DNA of 64,000 nt from Brevundimonas sp. (GCF_027487935.1 NZ_JAIYCP010000004.1:1-64000), one strand, 5' to 3'. Positions 36,046-45,249 are shown, numbered from the stretch's first letter. Translations and numbers: made by a program. The notes: generated by a model from the sequence alone, not told the origin.

Positions 36046-37455
36046 CTATCCCCTGACCCGCCAGGTCGCACCCTGCGGACCGTCCATGACCACCACGTTC
36101 AGGGCATTGAGCCGGTCGCGGATGCGGTCGGCCTCGGCCCAGTCCTTGCCCGCGCGGGCGGCGGCCCGTTGCTCCAGCAGGCCCTCGACCTCGGTCCGCA
36201 GATCACCGGAGACCTCACCTTCCAGCCAGTCCGCCGGTGTCGCCTGGAGCACGCCGAGGATCGCGCCGGCGGCGATCAGCTCACCCTTGGCCCGGCCGGC
36301 GACGCCGGTATCGCCCGCCGTCATGGCGCGTTCGATCTCGCTGGACAGGGCGAACAGGGTCGCCATGGCGCCCGGCGTATTGATGTCGTCCTCAATGGCG
36401 GCAAGGAAGTCCGCGGCCGGCTCATCGCCATTGGCCTCGACGGCGGCAGCGCGGTGAAGCGCACCGTAAAGCCGGTCCAGCGCCTTGCGGCTCTGGTCGA
36501 GCAGCGCCTGATTCCAGTCCAGCGGCTGGCGGTAGTGGGCACTCAACAGGGCCCAGCGGACGACCTCGCCCGGAATCGTCTGCACCAGATCATGCAGCAG
36601 CAGGACATTGCCGATCGATTTGGACATCTTTTCCGCGTCGACGGTCAGAAAGCCGTTGTGCATCCAGTAGCGGCTGTACTCGACATAGGCGTCGGGGGAA
36701 TGGGCGTGGCCATGGGCGCAGACGCCCTGGGCGATCTCGTTTTCATGGTGCGGAAACACCAGGTCGATCCCCCCGCCGTGGATATCGATCGGCAGGCCCA
36801 GCGTCTCCTCGATCATGGCCGAGCATTCGATATGCCAGCCCGGACGCCCCTCGCCCCAGGGCGATGGCCAGGACGGCTCGTCGGCCTTGGACGGCTTCCA
36901 CAGCACGAAGTCGTGCGGATTTTTCTTGTAGGGCGCGACCTCGACCCGGGCCCCGGCGATCATGTCGTCGAGGTTGCGCCCCGACAGCCGGCCGTAGGTC
37001 TCGTAAGACGAGACGTCGAACAGCACATGGCCCTCGGCGGCATAGGCGCAGCCCTGATCCATGATCGCGCCGATCTGTTTGACGATCGCGTCCATATGGT
37101 CGGTGACATGCGGCGCGATATCCGGCGGCGACACATTCAGCCGGCTCATGTCCTCCAGATAGGCGGCCTCATAGCGCGCCGTGACCTCGCCGATCGGCGT
37201 GCCCTCGCGGGCGGCCTTCTGGTTGATCTTGTCGTCCACGTCGGTGACGTTGCGGGCGTAGATGACCTTGTTTGCGCCATAGGTCCGGCGCAGCAGGCGC
37301 ACCAGCACGTCGAACACCACCGGCGGCCGTGCATTGCCGATATGGGCGAAGTCATAGACCGTCGGACCGCAGACGTAGAGGGTTACGCGGTCGGGGTCGC
37401 GGGGCGTGAAAACCCGCTTTTCTCGATACAGGGTGTCGTGGAGAACCAGCGGCAT
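36046..37455 (-). CDS. cysS: Cysteinyl-tRNA synthetase
   Basis: A 469-residue class I synthetase for tRNA-Cys. Motifs: [20 protein letters not shown] with the HIGH-type HIGN, zinc ligands (C of CGPTVYD, C of HIECSAM, HHENE), and the KMSKS loop [10 protein letters not shown]. The C-terminal DALR domain and anticodon-binding tail are complete. I chose the ATG at 37455 (MPLVLHDT); the frame is open to 37713, but that part lacks family features. It diverges from folE with a 109-base gap. Confidence 0.96.
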   Translation of the reverse strand: MPLVLHDTLYREKRVFTPRDPDRVTLYVCGPTVYDFAHIGNARPPVVFDVLVRLLRRTYGANKVIYARNVTDVDDKINQKAAREGTPIGEVTARYEAAYLEDMSRLNVSPPDIAPHVTDHMDAIVKQIGAIMDQGCAYAAEGHVLFDVSSYETYGRLSGRNLDDMIAGARVEVAPYKKNPHDFVLWKPSKADEPSWPSPWGEGRPGWHIECSAMIEETLGLPIDIHGGGIDLVFPHHENEIAQGVCAHGHAHSPDAYVEYSRYWMHNGFLTVDAEKMSKSIGNVLLLHDLVQTIPGEVVRWALLSAHYRQPLDWNQALLDQSRKALDRLYGALHRAAAVEANGDEPAADFLAAIEDDINTPGAMATLFALSSEIERAMTAGDTGVAGRAKGELIAAGAILGVLQATPADWLEGEVSGDLRTEVEGLLEQRAAARAGKDWAEADRIRDRLNALNVVVMDGPQGATWRVRG

Positions 37456-37564
37456 GGGGAAGCGACGACTTTCAGTTTTCTTGCGGGCCCGGAATCCTTG
37501 CTGGATTGACCCGCCGTCCCATATAGCGGTCCACAAGCACAAGCGAACAGCGTCGAGATCCAGA

Positions 37565-38182
37565 ATGAGCCTCATCCCCGTCAAGCCGGTTCTGGTTGGC
37601 GACAACGATCCGTCCAAACGCCCCAGCCGTGACGAGGCCCTGAAAGCCGTCCGCACCTTGCTGGCCTGGGCCGGCGACAATCCGGACCGCGAGGGTCTGC
37701 GCGACACGCCCAAGCGCGTGGTGGATGCCTACGGCGAATGGTTCGAAGGATATGACGCTGATCCGGCCAAGGAACTGTCGCGGACCTTCGAGGATGTGCA
37801 GGGCTATGACGACATGGTCCTGCTGCGCGACATCGAGATCGAGAGCCATTGCGAGCACCACATGGCCCCGTTCATCGGCAAGGCCTATGTCGCCTATATT
37901 CCGCGCGAAAAGGTCGTCGGCATCTCCAAGCTGGCACGGGTGGTCGAGATCTTCTCTCGTCGCCTGCAGACGCAGGAGACCCTGACCCAGCTGATCGCCG
38001 AGGCGATCGAATCAAACCTGCAGCCGGCCGGCGTGGCCATCATGATCGACGCCGAACACCAGTGCATGACCACCCGCGGCGTGCATCACCGCCACGTCTC
38101 CACCATCACCACCCGCTTCACCGGTGACTTCAAGACGGACGCTGCCCTGAAGGATCGCTTCCTGGCACTGGCGAAAGGCTGA
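37565..38182 (+). CDS. folE: GTP cyclohydrolase I
   Basis: A 205-residue enzyme that opens GTP to dihydroneopterin triphosphate, first step of folate synthesis. Motifs: REGLRDTPKRVVDAYGEWFE, the zinc-binding IEIESHCEHHMAPFIGKAYV, VVGISKLARVVEIFSRRLQT and HQCMTTRGVHHRHVSTITTR with the second zinc Cys. Start ATG at 37565 (MSLIPVKP). The second exbD follows 161 bases downstream. Confidence 0.96.
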   Translation: MSLIPVKPVLVGDNDPSKRPSRDEALKAVRTLLAWAGDNPDREGLRDTPKRVVDAYGEWFEGYDADPAKELSRTFEDVQGYDDMVLLRDIEIESHCEHHMAPFIGKAYVAYIPREKVVGISKLARVVEIFSRRLQTQETLTQLIAEAIESNLQPAGVAIMIDAEHQCMTTRGVHHRHVSTITTRFTGDFKTDAALKDRFLALAKG

Positions 38183-38343
38183 CTCGCTCGCCTGACAGGG
38201 GTATTTTGAGCAATCCCGGGCGTATGGAACCCCAACCGGCCTGAACCCGCTTTACAAGCCGGTTCCGGGACGCCAAGAGACGATCTGAACGTCATATTTT
38301 GCGCTCGCCGCGATCGCGCCGGGCCCGATGGAGAGAGTGACAC

Positions 38344-38784
38344 ATGGGCTCCAAGCTTTCCGGACCCGCCGGCCAGGGCGGCAAGACGATCGAGCAGAAC
38401 GCGGACATCAACGTCACGCCGTTCGTCGACATCATGCTCGTGCTGCTGATCATCTTCATGGTCGCGGCCCCGATGGCGACCGTTTCGATCCGCCTCGACC
38501 TGCCGCCGGCACAACCGCCGGCAAACCCCGAGGAGGTCAAGGAACCGGTCTACATCACCATCCAGGAGACCGGCTCGATCTTCCTCGCCGATCGCCAGAC
38601 CACGATCGAGACCCTGGCCGCCGACGTCTGCACGGCCCTGGCCGTCGCCACCGACTGCCGCGAAGAGCGCGTCTTCGTCCGCGCCCAGCCGGACGTGACC
38701 TACGATCAGTTCATGGAAGTCATGAACACCCTGCAGGAGAACGGCTTCTTCAAGGTCGGCCTCCTGAACGAAGATATCGAATAG
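38344..38784 (+). CDS. exbD: Second ExbD-family protein, separate from the exbB operon
   Basis: A 146-residue ExbD/TolR family protein: QNADINVTPFVDIMLVLLII has the membrane Asp, and EERVFVRAQPDVTYDQFMEV closes the periplasmic domain. It differs from the ExbD at 14784 in its Pro/Glu insert (PPANPEEVKEPVY) and a Cys pair (VCTALAVATDC). No exbB or tonB is beside it, so it may serve the ExbB encoded at 15.2 kb. A strong terminator follows. Confidence 0.9.
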   Translation: MGSKLSGPAGQGGKTIEQNADINVTPFVDIMLVLLIIFMVAAPMATVSIRLDLPPAQPPANPEEVKEPVYITIQETGSIFLADRQTTIETLAADVCTALAVATDCREERVFVRAQPDVTYDQFMEVMNTLQENGFFKVGLLNEDIE

Positions 38785-38807
38785 GCGCAACCCAGCGCGC
38801 AAAGACC

Positions 38808-38837
38808 AGAGGCCGCGCCCCCCGGGACGCGGCCTCT
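38808..38837 (+). terminator. Rho-independent terminator after the second exbD
   Basis: AGAGGCCGCG (38808-38817) pairs with CGCGGCCTCT (38828-38837) around a 10-base loop and is followed by a run of seven or more T. It ends the exbD transcript facing the convergent MotE-like gene. Confidence 0.88.
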
Positions 38838-38878
38838 TTTTTTGCCTTGTCGCCCGAAAGCGGAAAGGCTGAAGCGCG

Positions 38879-39829
38879 CTACTCCACCGACTGCCGCGGC
38901 GGAGCCGGCGTCGCCTGTGCCGGGCCCGCAGGCGCATAGGGCCTTTCGCCCTGGGGCTCAGCCGGTGCGGGCGCAGGCGTCCGGGCCGCGGGACGGGCTG
39001 CCGGACGCCGCGCAGCCGGACGGTTGGCACGAGCCGGGGCGGGTGCCGGAGCGGCCGCTGCCGGAGCGGGAGCCGGTGTCTCGCCGTTCGGCCGGGCCGT
39101 TGCCCCCGGGGCCGCCGCCGGCGCGGCCGCCGGGGCAGCAGTCGGCGCAGCCGCCCCCGCTGCAGGCCCGGTCGTCGCAGACGCTGCCGCCGCGCGCGCC
39201 GCCAGCTGCTGACGCGCCTCGAACCGCCGGGCCAGCTTTTCGGTCAGGCTACGTGCCTCGGCGGGGTCCATCTGGGCCAGGATCGCGGCCAGCGAACGCG
39301 GGCGCATGGCCGCAGCGACGGGCAAACGAACATCATCGTCGAGTGTAGCCATGACACGGGCGGCCTCACGCGGACGCATCGCGGAATAGACCGCCACCAT
39401 CCGTTCATTCTCGGCCTTTTCCTGCTCGCTGACCTGCCCGAGAAGAACACGGACCTCGGCCTTCACCGCCTCAAGGGCGGCGACCTTGGCGTCCAGCTTC
39501 TGCTCGGCTGTCGCCAGAAGGGGCAGCATCGATGCGAGATCGGCGTCGCGTGCATCCAGCTCCGTCCGACGCGCCGACAACGACTGCATGATGCGCAGCT
39601 CAGCCGGCGAAATCCCTGCCTGCTGGGCCAGCTGCTCTGGCGTCAGCGCGCAGATCGCCGCAGCGGCTGCCGGGGCCGCGGCCGCGGCCGCTGCTCCGGC
39701 GGGCACAGCCTCCTGCGCCCAGGCCTTCGCGCCCTCGAAGACGCCGGGCGCAACGCCGACGGCGCGCACCAGCACCACCCCGCCGATGGCGACGGCGATC
39801 AGAGGCAGCAGGCGGGGGATTTTGCTCAT
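38879..39829 (-). CDS. MotE-family flagellar protein with low-complexity C-tail
   Basis: A 316-residue protein with one N-terminal membrane anchor (LLPLIAVAIGGVVLVRAV), an Ala-rich stretch, a coiled-coil (MQSLSARRTELDARDADLAS, EQKLDAKVAALEAVKAEVRV) and an MgtE-N-like repeat region (MRPREAARVMATLDDDVRLP, RPRSLAAILAQMDPAEARSL) typical of MotE, a chaperone of the MotC/MotA-type stator. The last ~115 residues are Ala/Pro-rich and low-complexity. It is the last gene of the fliL-fliM-DUF6468-MotE series. Confidence 0.8.
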   Translation of the reverse strand: MSKIPRLLPLIAVAIGGVVLVRAVGVAPGVFEGAKAWAQEAVPAGAAAAAAAPAAAAAICALTPEQLAQQAGISPAELRIMQSLSARRTELDARDADLASMLPLLATAEQKLDAKVAALEAVKAEVRVLLGQVSEQEKAENERMVAVYSAMRPREAARVMATLDDDVRLPVAAAMRPRSLAAILAQMDPAEARSLTEKLARRFEARQQLAARAAAASATTGPAAGAAAPTAAPAAAPAAAPGATARPNGETPAPAPAAAAPAPAPARANRPAARRPAARPAARTPAPAPAEPQGERPYAPAGPAQATPAPPRQSVE

Positions 39830-39898
39830 GTTCGGCTACTCGAAAGAGCCCTCGGGTCGCAGGGTGCCAGGCACCGGCCCCAGGGCAGGACAGTGGAT

Positions 39899-40441
39899 TC
39901 AGGCGGCGAAGAGATCTTCGTCCAGATTGCGGCGGGATTGGTTTAGGCTTTGCTTCGCAGCCTGGTTAGCGGATCGGCCGGCGTTCAGGGCACCGAGAAT
40001 GGCGGCGACCGGCTCGGCAGCCCGGTTGGAGGGGGCAAACCCCTGGATGCGTTCCGCCAGAGCGGCCATCCGCAGGGCCCGCTCGTCTTCAGCCGTAACA
40101 GCAACGGGTGGACGCGCGGCGACCAGCACGGGCTTCGAAACTTCCTGAACGGCGGCTGTCGGGGTGACCGGGGCCCGGGCGATCAGGCTTTCCAGCTGGG
40201 CCTTGATCTCCCGCGCCTTGACGATGCGATCGTGCAGAAGGTCTGTTTCCTGGCCCGAAGCGCGCAGGTTGGCGAGCGCGGCCTCGGCCCGTCCGGCGGC
40301 TGCGTTGAGTTCGGTGACCGCAGAAGCGAAGGCCTGCTGGCCGGTACGGAGGGCGGACAGCTTTTTCTCCAGCCGCACACCATAGCCAAGTGCCGCTACC
40401 AGCAGCAGCATCAGGACGCCGTCGAGGATCATTCCGGTCAT
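39899..40441 (-). CDS. DUF6468 domain protein, flagellar cluster
   Basis: A 180-residue protein with an N-terminal membrane helix (ILDGVLMLLLVAALGYGVRL) and a coiled-coil (LEKKLSALRTGQQAFASAVT, ELNAAAGRAEAALANLRASG). Homologues with the DUF6468 name occur beside fliM in alphaproteobacteria; function unknown. Its ATG overlaps the fliM stop by one base (TGATG). The long upstream frame to 40561 lies in fliM and is not used. Confidence 0.8.
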   Translation of the reverse strand: MTGMILDGVLMLLLVAALGYGVRLEKKLSALRTGQQAFASAVTELNAAAGRAEAALANLRASGQETDLLHDRIVKAREIKAQLESLIARAPVTPTAAVQEVSKPVLVAARPPVAVTAEDERALRMAALAERIQGFAPSNRAAEPVAAILGALNAGRSANQAAKQSLNQSRRNLDEDLFAA

Positions 40442-41508
40442 CAGCGTTTTCCCTTTGTCAGGCTGGTCGCGGCCTCCATACTGATCGGCCCCTCGATGCG
40501 CACGGCGATATGCTGGCCCCTGCGACCCATCTTGCCGGTCGTGACCGGTATCTGGCCGCACCGGACCGAGATGTCGGAATCCGGTGTCGCATTGAGCATC
40601 AGGGTGTCACCAACCTTCAGGTCGAGAACCCTCGAAAGCGGGAGCTGCTGCTCGTCCAGGATCGCGCGCACCTCGGTTTCGGTGGTCCAGAGCTCGGTGG
40701 CGAGGTGGCCTTCCCAAATGTTGTCGCGGCCGAATTTCTCACCCATGAACTGCTGCAACAGCATCTTCCGGATCGGCTCGAGCGTGGCGTAGGGCAGAAG
40801 CAGCTCGATGCGGCCACCCCGGTCCTCCATGTCAATCCGCAGCTTGACCAGGATCGCAGCATTGGCCGGGCGGGCGATGGCGGCGAAGCGGGGATTGGTC
40901 TCCAACCGATCGAGGCTGAAATGGACCGGCGTCAGGGGTTCGAATGCGGCCCGGGCGTCGGCCAGCACGACCTCGACCATCCGCTCGACCAGAACCCGTT
41001 CGATGGTGGTGTAGGGCCGCCCCTCGATCCGCAGTGCTGCCGTGCCGCGACGCCCGCCGAGCAGGACGTCCACGATGGAATAGATCAGGTTGGAATCAAC
41101 CGTCAGCAGTCCGTAGTTGTCCAGTTCCTCGGCCCGGAAAACCGCCAGAATGGCCGGCAGCGGGATCGAGTTCAGATAGTCGCCGAAGCGGATCGAGGAG
41201 ATGTTGTCGAGGCTGACCTCGACGTTGTCCGAGGTAAAATTACGCAACGAGGTCGTCATCAACCGCACGAGGCGGTCAAAGACGATCTCGAGCATGGGCA
41301 GCCGCTCGTAGCTGACGAGGGCCGAGTTGATGATGGCGCGGATGCCGGTGCGCTCGGCATCGTCCGCCTCGCCGAGATCGAACCCGAGGAGACTGTCGAT
41401 CTCATCCTGGTTCAGGACCCGTTCCGACAGGGACGACGGGCGCGCGTCTTCTGCCTCGGCATCGTCCGCAAAGGGGTCGGCGCTTTCGGCGAAAGCCGCG
41501 TCGGTCAT
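40441..41508 (-). CDS. fliM: Flagellar motor switch protein FliM
   Basis: A 355-residue C-ring protein that binds phospho-CheY and sets rotation direction. The N-terminal peptide LNQDEIDSLLGF is the CheY-binding motif. The middle domain has INSALVSYERLPMLEIVFDR and IPLPAILAVFRAEELDNYGL, and the C-terminal SpoA domain has RFLDLKVGDTLMLN-like residues (SRVLDLKVGDTLMLNATPDS). It lies two bases after fliL. In Caulobacter fliLM is an early, CtrA-controlled flagellar operon. Confidence 0.95.
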   Translation of the reverse strand: MTDAAFAESADPFADDAEAEDARPSSLSERVLNQDEIDSLLGFDLGEADDAERTGIRAIINSALVSYERLPMLEIVFDRLVRLMTTSLRNFTSDNVEVSLDNISSIRFGDYLNSIPLPAILAVFRAEELDNYGLLTVDSNLIYSIVDVLLGGRRGTAALRIEGRPYTTIERVLVERMVEVVLADARAAFEPLTPVHFSLDRLETNPRFAAIARPANAAILVKLRIDMEDRGGRIELLLPYATLEPIRKMLLQQFMGEKFGRDNIWEGHLATELWTTETEVRAILDEQQLPLSRVLDLKVGDTLMLNATPDSDISVRCGQIPVTTGKMGRRGQHIAVRIEGPISMEAATSLTKGKR

Positions 41509-41510
41509 CC

Positions 41511-42170
41511 CTACCTCACCAGCATTTCTTCGATCAGCACAGCGTCCACCTTGCCCGGCGAGGCGACCAGATTGACACGGCGCAGGATCTCGGCGCGCAG
41601 CTGGAAATTGCCGGCGGAGCCGGCGAGGTCCTCGGGACGCAGTTCGCGAAGGAACCCCTGGAACATATCCTGGAGGCGCGGCATCTCGGCCTGCAGGTGC
41701 TCGGCGACAGCCGCGTCCTTGGTCTCGAGCGTCAGCTTCAGCTTCAGGAAGGTCGGGCGACCGTCAGCGGACTGAATATTCACCGTTATATCGGGCAGGG
41801 TAAGGAAGGTGACTCCATCGGGCCCCTCGGCGATCACGCCCAGTGAACCATCCTCAGGACCGGCAGCGGCACCATGGTCACCGCCTTTTTTGTCGGCCTT
41901 CTTGTCATGACCGCCCTTCTTTTCGGCACCGTGATCATCACCCTTGGCCGCCGCATCCGGCTTGGGCTGCATCATGAAAAAGGCCGCACCCCCACCGCCG
42001 CCCAGCACCAGCAAGGCGACCGGAATGACGATGAACAGCAAGGGAAGTTTCTTCTTCTTCGGCGCAGCACCGTCCTCGCCCTCGGCGGCGGATCCATCCG
42101 AAACGGCAGGCACGTCGGCGGCCTGATCTTCGCCCTCCTTCGCGCCCTTCTTCTTGCCAAATTTGAACAT
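41511..42170 (-). CDS. fliL: Flagellar basal-body protein FliL
   Basis: A 219-residue single-pass inner-membrane protein near the stator. A Lys/Glu-rich cytoplasmic start, one helix (LPLLFIVIPVALLVLGGGGG), a His/Lys/Asp-rich linker (KGDDHGAEKKGGHDKKADKK) and a periplasmic FliL domain (FLTLPDITVNIQSADGRPTF, LKLKLTLETKDAAVAEHL). The ATG at 42170 (MFKFGKK) is chosen. First gene of the fliL-fliM-DUF6468-MotE operon, divergent from flgF across a 176-base regulatory gap. Confidence 0.93.
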   Translation of the reverse strand: MFKFGKKKGAKEGEDQAADVPAVSDGSAAEGEDGAAPKKKKLPLLFIVIPVALLVLGGGGGAAFFMMQPKPDAAAKGDDHGAEKKGGHDKKADKKGGDHGAAAGPEDGSLGVIAEGPDGVTFLTLPDITVNIQSADGRPTFLKLKLTLETKDAAVAEHLQAEMPRLQDMFQGFLRELRPEDLAGSAGNFQLRAEILRRVNLVASPGKVDAVLIEEMLVR

Positions 42171-42215
42171 GGACCACGCCCCAAGAATCTCTCGAACCAT
42201 AGGAACGTTTTTTGG

Positions 42216-42230
42216 TTAACGAGCCGCTAA
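42216..42230 (-). promoter_or_regulatory. CtrA-like box upstream of fliL
   Basis: TTAA-N7-CTAA (reverse strand TTAG-N7-TTAACC) approaches the CtrA consensus TTAA-N7-TTAA. It lies 46 bases upstream of the fliL ATG. CtrA controls fliLM in Caulobacter; here one half-site is imperfect, so the call rests partly on context. Confidence 0.4.
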
Positions 42231-42233
42231 GAA

Positions 42234-42250
42234 CCGGCAATTCCTGCCGG
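42234..42250. promoter_or_regulatory. 17-base palindrome in the fliL/flgF gap
   Basis: CCGGCA-ATTCC-TGCCGG is a perfect 6-bp inverted repeat centred about 55 bases upstream of the flgF sigma-54 box. A sigma-54 activator such as FlbD would be expected to bind in this range, but I cannot confirm that this is its site. Confidence 0.4.
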
Positions 42251-42304
42251 GTCAACCGGACGTCCAAACCGGCCAAAGCCCCGCCAGCACTGGGTTAACC
42301 CTCC

Positions 42305-42319
42305 TGGCACGACCATTGC
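42305..42319 (+). promoter_or_regulatory. Sigma-54 promoter of the flgF operon
   Basis: TGGCACGACCATTGC is an essentially perfect -24/-12 element (GG at 42306-42307, GC at 42318-42319). A start near 42331 gives a 5' leader of about 16 bases before the flgF GTG. Hook and rod genes of this operon are sigma-54-dependent in Caulobacter. Confidence 0.88.
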
Positions 42320-42346
42320 GTGGAGATCGGGGAAAGGAGCCGCCTT

Positions 42347-43081
42347 GTGGAAAACGCCGCCTACGTCGGACTGTCACGCCAGATGACACTACGCCGCGAG
42401 CTCGACATCGTGGCCAACAACATCGCCAATGCGGACACGACCGGTTTCAAGGTCGAGCAACTGCTGGTCGGTGAAGAGATCGGAGAGCGGGCCCGGAACG
42501 CCTTCATCCGGCCCGGTGTCAGCTTCGTGCTGGATAGCGGCATCGGCCGCGATTACGGCCAGGGTGCGCTGGAGCAGACCGGCCGTAATCTGGACTTCGC
42601 GATCGAAGGCGAAGGCGCATTCTTCAAGCTCAACGACGGTGTCGGCGAGGCCTATACCCGTGACGGTGCCTTCACCCTGGACCCCGAGGGCCGGCTGACG
42701 ACCGAAGGCGGCGCGGCCGTTCAGGGCGACGGCGGCGAGATCATTCTGGACCGCTCACTGGGTGAGCCCGCCGTGGCCCCGGACGGTACCATCAGCCAGA
42801 ACGGCAACCCGGTTGGCCGGATCTCCATCGTTCGCTTCGATGCCCTGGCCGCGCTCGAAAAGGGCGGAGACGGCCTTTACCGGAACGCCTCCAACGCCGT
42901 TCCCATCGAGGCGACCGACGCCCGCGTCCGTCAGGGCATGCTGGAAGGCTCCAACGTCAATCCGATCCTCGAGATTACCAATCTGATCGAGATCCAGCGC
43001 GCCTATGAGAGCGTCACGCGGATGATCGAAGGCACCAACGACCTGTCACGCCGCGCCGTTGAGCGGCTGGGCCGGGCTTAA
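42347..43081 (+). CDS. flgF: Flagellar proximal-rod protein FlgF
   Basis: A 244-residue rod protein. The N-terminus RELDIVANNIANADTTGFKV is the flagellar rod/hook signature, and the C-terminus NPILEITNLIEIQRAYESVT is the matching C-terminal motif. The GTG at 42347 has an AAAGGAG ribosome site, and it follows the sigma-54 promoter; the longer frame from 42320 would begin in the promoter. First gene of flgF-flgG-flgA-flgH. Confidence 0.94.
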   Translation: MENAAYVGLSRQMTLRRELDIVANNIANADTTGFKVEQLLVGEEIGERARNAFIRPGVSFVLDSGIGRDYGQGALEQTGRNLDFAIEGEGAFFKLNDGVGEAYTRDGAFTLDPEGRLTTEGGAAVQGDGGEIILDRSLGEPAVAPDGTISQNGNPVGRISIVRFDALAALEKGGDGLYRNASNAVPIEATDARVRQGMLEGSNVNPILEITNLIEIQRAYESVTRMIEGTNDLSRRAVERLGRA

Positions 43082-43097
43082 AAGGGAACACTGAGAC

Positions 43098-43886
43098 ATG
43101 CGCGCCCTCAGAACCGCAGCCTCGGGCATGGCAGCCCAGCAACTGAACGTCGAGGTCATCTCGAACAACATCGCCAACATGAACACGGTCGGCTTCAAGC
43201 GCCAAAGAGCCGAATTTCAGGACCTGCTGTACCAGAACGTCGAGCGCATGGGGGCCCAGTCGTCCAGCCAGGGCACCGTGGTCCCGACCGGCATCCAGAT
43301 CGGTGCGGGCGTCAAGGCCGGCAGCGTCTACCGGATCACCGAGCAGGGCTCGCCGACACAGACCGGTGGCCTGTACGACGTCGCGATCGACGGGCGCGGC
43401 TATTTCCAGATCCTGCTGCCGTCCGGCGAGACCGCCTTCACCCGCGCAGGCAATTTCGCCCTCAACGGTGAAGGCCAGCTGGTCACGGACGACGGCTATG
43501 CCGTGCAGCCCAACATCTCGATCCCGCAGGACGCGGTCGATGTTTCGATCTCCAAGTCGGGTCAGGTCCAGGTCATTACCGCCGGCACCACGGAGCCGTC
43601 GATCGTGGGCCAGCTGGAACTGGCCAGCTTCTTCAACGAGGCTGGGCTGGAGGCGATCGGCGACAACCTGCTGATGGAAACCGCCGCCTCGGGCGCGGCC
43701 AATGTCGGCACGCCGGGAGATGTCGGCTTCGGCCAGCTGCTGCATCGCTATACCGAGGCATCGAACGTCGACGCCGTGGCCGAGATCAGCGCCCTGATCA
43801 TTGCCCAGCGCGCCTATGAGATGAACTCCAAGGTCATCACCACAGCGGACCAGATGCTGTCGGTCAGCGCGCAGGTGAAATCGTGA
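43098..43886 (+). CDS. flgG: Flagellar distal-rod protein FlgG
   Basis: A 262-residue rod protein. It opens MRALRTAASGMAAQQLNVEV then ISNNIANMNTVGFKRQRAEF with FQDLLYQ, and closes EASNVDAVAEISALIIAQRA YEM-type residues. Full length and close to Caulobacter FlgG. It lies 16 bases after flgF, and its TGA overlaps the flgA GTG. Confidence 0.95.
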   Translation: MRALRTAASGMAAQQLNVEVISNNIANMNTVGFKRQRAEFQDLLYQNVERMGAQSSSQGTVVPTGIQIGAGVKAGSVYRITEQGSPTQTGGLYDVAIDGRGYFQILLPSGETAFTRAGNFALNGEGQLVTDDGYAVQPNISIPQDAVDVSISKSGQVQVITAGTTEPSIVGQLELASFFNEAGLEAIGDNLLMETAASGAANVGTPGDVGFGQLLHRYTEASNVDAVAEISALIIAQRAYEMNSKVITTADQMLSVSAQVKS

Positions 43887-44500
43887 AGTCCCTGATCTTC
43901 GGAACCATTGCGGCCCTGATGGTTGCCGGTGCCGCAGTGGCCGGCCCCGTGACCTTGAAAGCCAATCCGGTCGACAGCGATGGCCGTGTCACCCTGGGCG
44001 ACCTTTTCGACGGGGCCGGTTCGGCTTCGGACGTGCTGGTCGGGACGCGTGTCGGCCCCTCCATCGTCTTCGAGGCCGGACAACTTCAAAGCCTTGCGCG
44101 CCAGTCGGGTCTGGCCTGGGCAAATCCGACCGGGCTGCGACGGGTCGTCGTTCGCAACGCCACCGCCGCACCGACAACCGCCCCGCCTGCCCCCGGATCA
44201 CCCGCAACCGCCGCCAGTGTGGCACCCGCCGTGACCGCAGGTCTCCAGCCCGGCCGAGCCACTTTTGCCGACCGTGTCATCACCCGCAACGACATGGTCG
44301 AGGTCGCCTATGTCGTCGGCGGAGTCCGCGTCACCGTCACCGGCCGCGCCGAAGGCAACGCCGCCGCCGGTCAGCCGCTGGTCGTTCGTAACCTGCAATC
44401 CGGCCGAAGCATCGACGCCGTGGCGACCGGACCCGGACAAGCCCTCGCCGGCCCGGCTGCCCAGCAAGCCCGCGCAACCCAACAGCTCGCCGCCCGATAG
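43883..44500 (+). CDS. flgA: Flagellar P-ring assembly chaperone FlgA
   Basis: A 205-residue periplasmic protein that helps FlgI build the P-ring. A signal peptide (LIFGTIAALMVAGAAVAGPV) is followed by a domain with PVDSDGRVTLGDLFDGAGSA and the C-terminal SAF-like domain: FADRVITRNDMVEVAYVVGG, RVTVTGRAEGNAAAGQPLVV, RNLQSGRSIDAVATGPGQAL. Start GTG overlapping the flgG stop. An Ala/Pro/Thr linker lies in the middle. Confidence 0.9.
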   Translation: MKSLIFGTIAALMVAGAAVAGPVTLKANPVDSDGRVTLGDLFDGAGSASDVLVGTRVGPSIVFEAGQLQSLARQSGLAWANPTGLRRVVVRNATAAPTTAPPAPGSPATAASVAPAVTAGLQPGRATFADRVITRNDMVEVAYVVGGVRVTVTGRAEGNAAAGQPLVVRNLQSGRSIDAVATGPGQALAGPAAQQARATQQLAAR

Positions 44501-44514
44501 AGGGATAAGGTTTC

Positions 44515-45249
44515 ATGCGTAACGTCCTGACCGTCATCGTCGCCGCCCTGAGCCTCGGAGCCTGCTCCACCGCCGTCGAGGCGGTGCGGGGACCGGAGCT
44601 GGCTCCCATCGGCTATCCAGCGGCCCTGATGCCGACCAGTCAGGCCTATCTGCCCTCGCCGGAGCAACAGCGAGCGGACCGTGCCGCCAGCGCCAACAGC
44701 CTTTGGCGCGCCGGGGCCCGCACCTTTTTCGGCGATCAGCGTGCACGCCGCATCGGCGACATCCTCACCGTCAATATCGACATCGACGACCGCGCCCAAA
44801 CCCAGAACTCGACAGCGCGCAGCCGAACCAATGACATCTCGGGTGGCATCACCAATTTCTTCGGTCTGGAGAACAGCCTCGGCCGAGCCTTCCCCGACGG
44901 CTTCGACCCGGCCAGTCTGGTCAGCCTGGAAGGGGCGTCAAACGCCAACGGTTCCGGATCCGTGAACCGGTCCGAGAAGGTCAGCCTGACCATTGCCGCC
45001 GTCGTCACGGACGTGATGGCCAATGGCAATCTGATCATACAGGGCCGGCAAGAAGTGCGTACCAATCGCGAGGTGCGCGAACTGACCGTCGCAGGCATCG
45101 TGCGGCCCGAGGACATCAGCTCGGGCAATACCATCGCCCACACCCAGATCGCGGAAGCCCGCATCAGCTACGGCGGTCGGGGAGACATCAGCCGTGTGCA
45201 GGCCACACCGGCTGCCCAGTCACTGGTGGAGCAGTTCAGTCCCTTCTAG
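44515..45249 (+). CDS. flgH: Flagellar L-ring lipoprotein FlgH
   Basis: A 244-residue outer-membrane lipoprotein forming the L-ring. The lipobox is VAALSLGACSTAV, with Cys as lipid site. Family motifs: RARRIGDILTVNIDIDDRAQ, GSGSVNRSEKVSLTIAAVVT and MANGNLIIQGRQEVRTNRE, ending AQSLVEQFSPF. It is last in flgF-flgG-flgA-flgH; no terminator hairpin is obvious after it. Confidence 0.94.
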   Translation: MRNVLTVIVAALSLGACSTAVEAVRGPELAPIGYPAALMPTSQAYLPSPEQQRADRAASANSLWRAGARTFFGDQRARRIGDILTVNIDIDDRAQTQNSTARSRTNDISGGITNFFGLENSLGRAFPDGFDPASLVSLEGASNANGSGSVNRSEKVSLTIAAVVTDVMANGNLIIQGRQEVRTNREVRELTVAGIVRPEDISSGNTIAHTQIAEARISYGGRGDISRVQATPAAQSLVEQFSPF

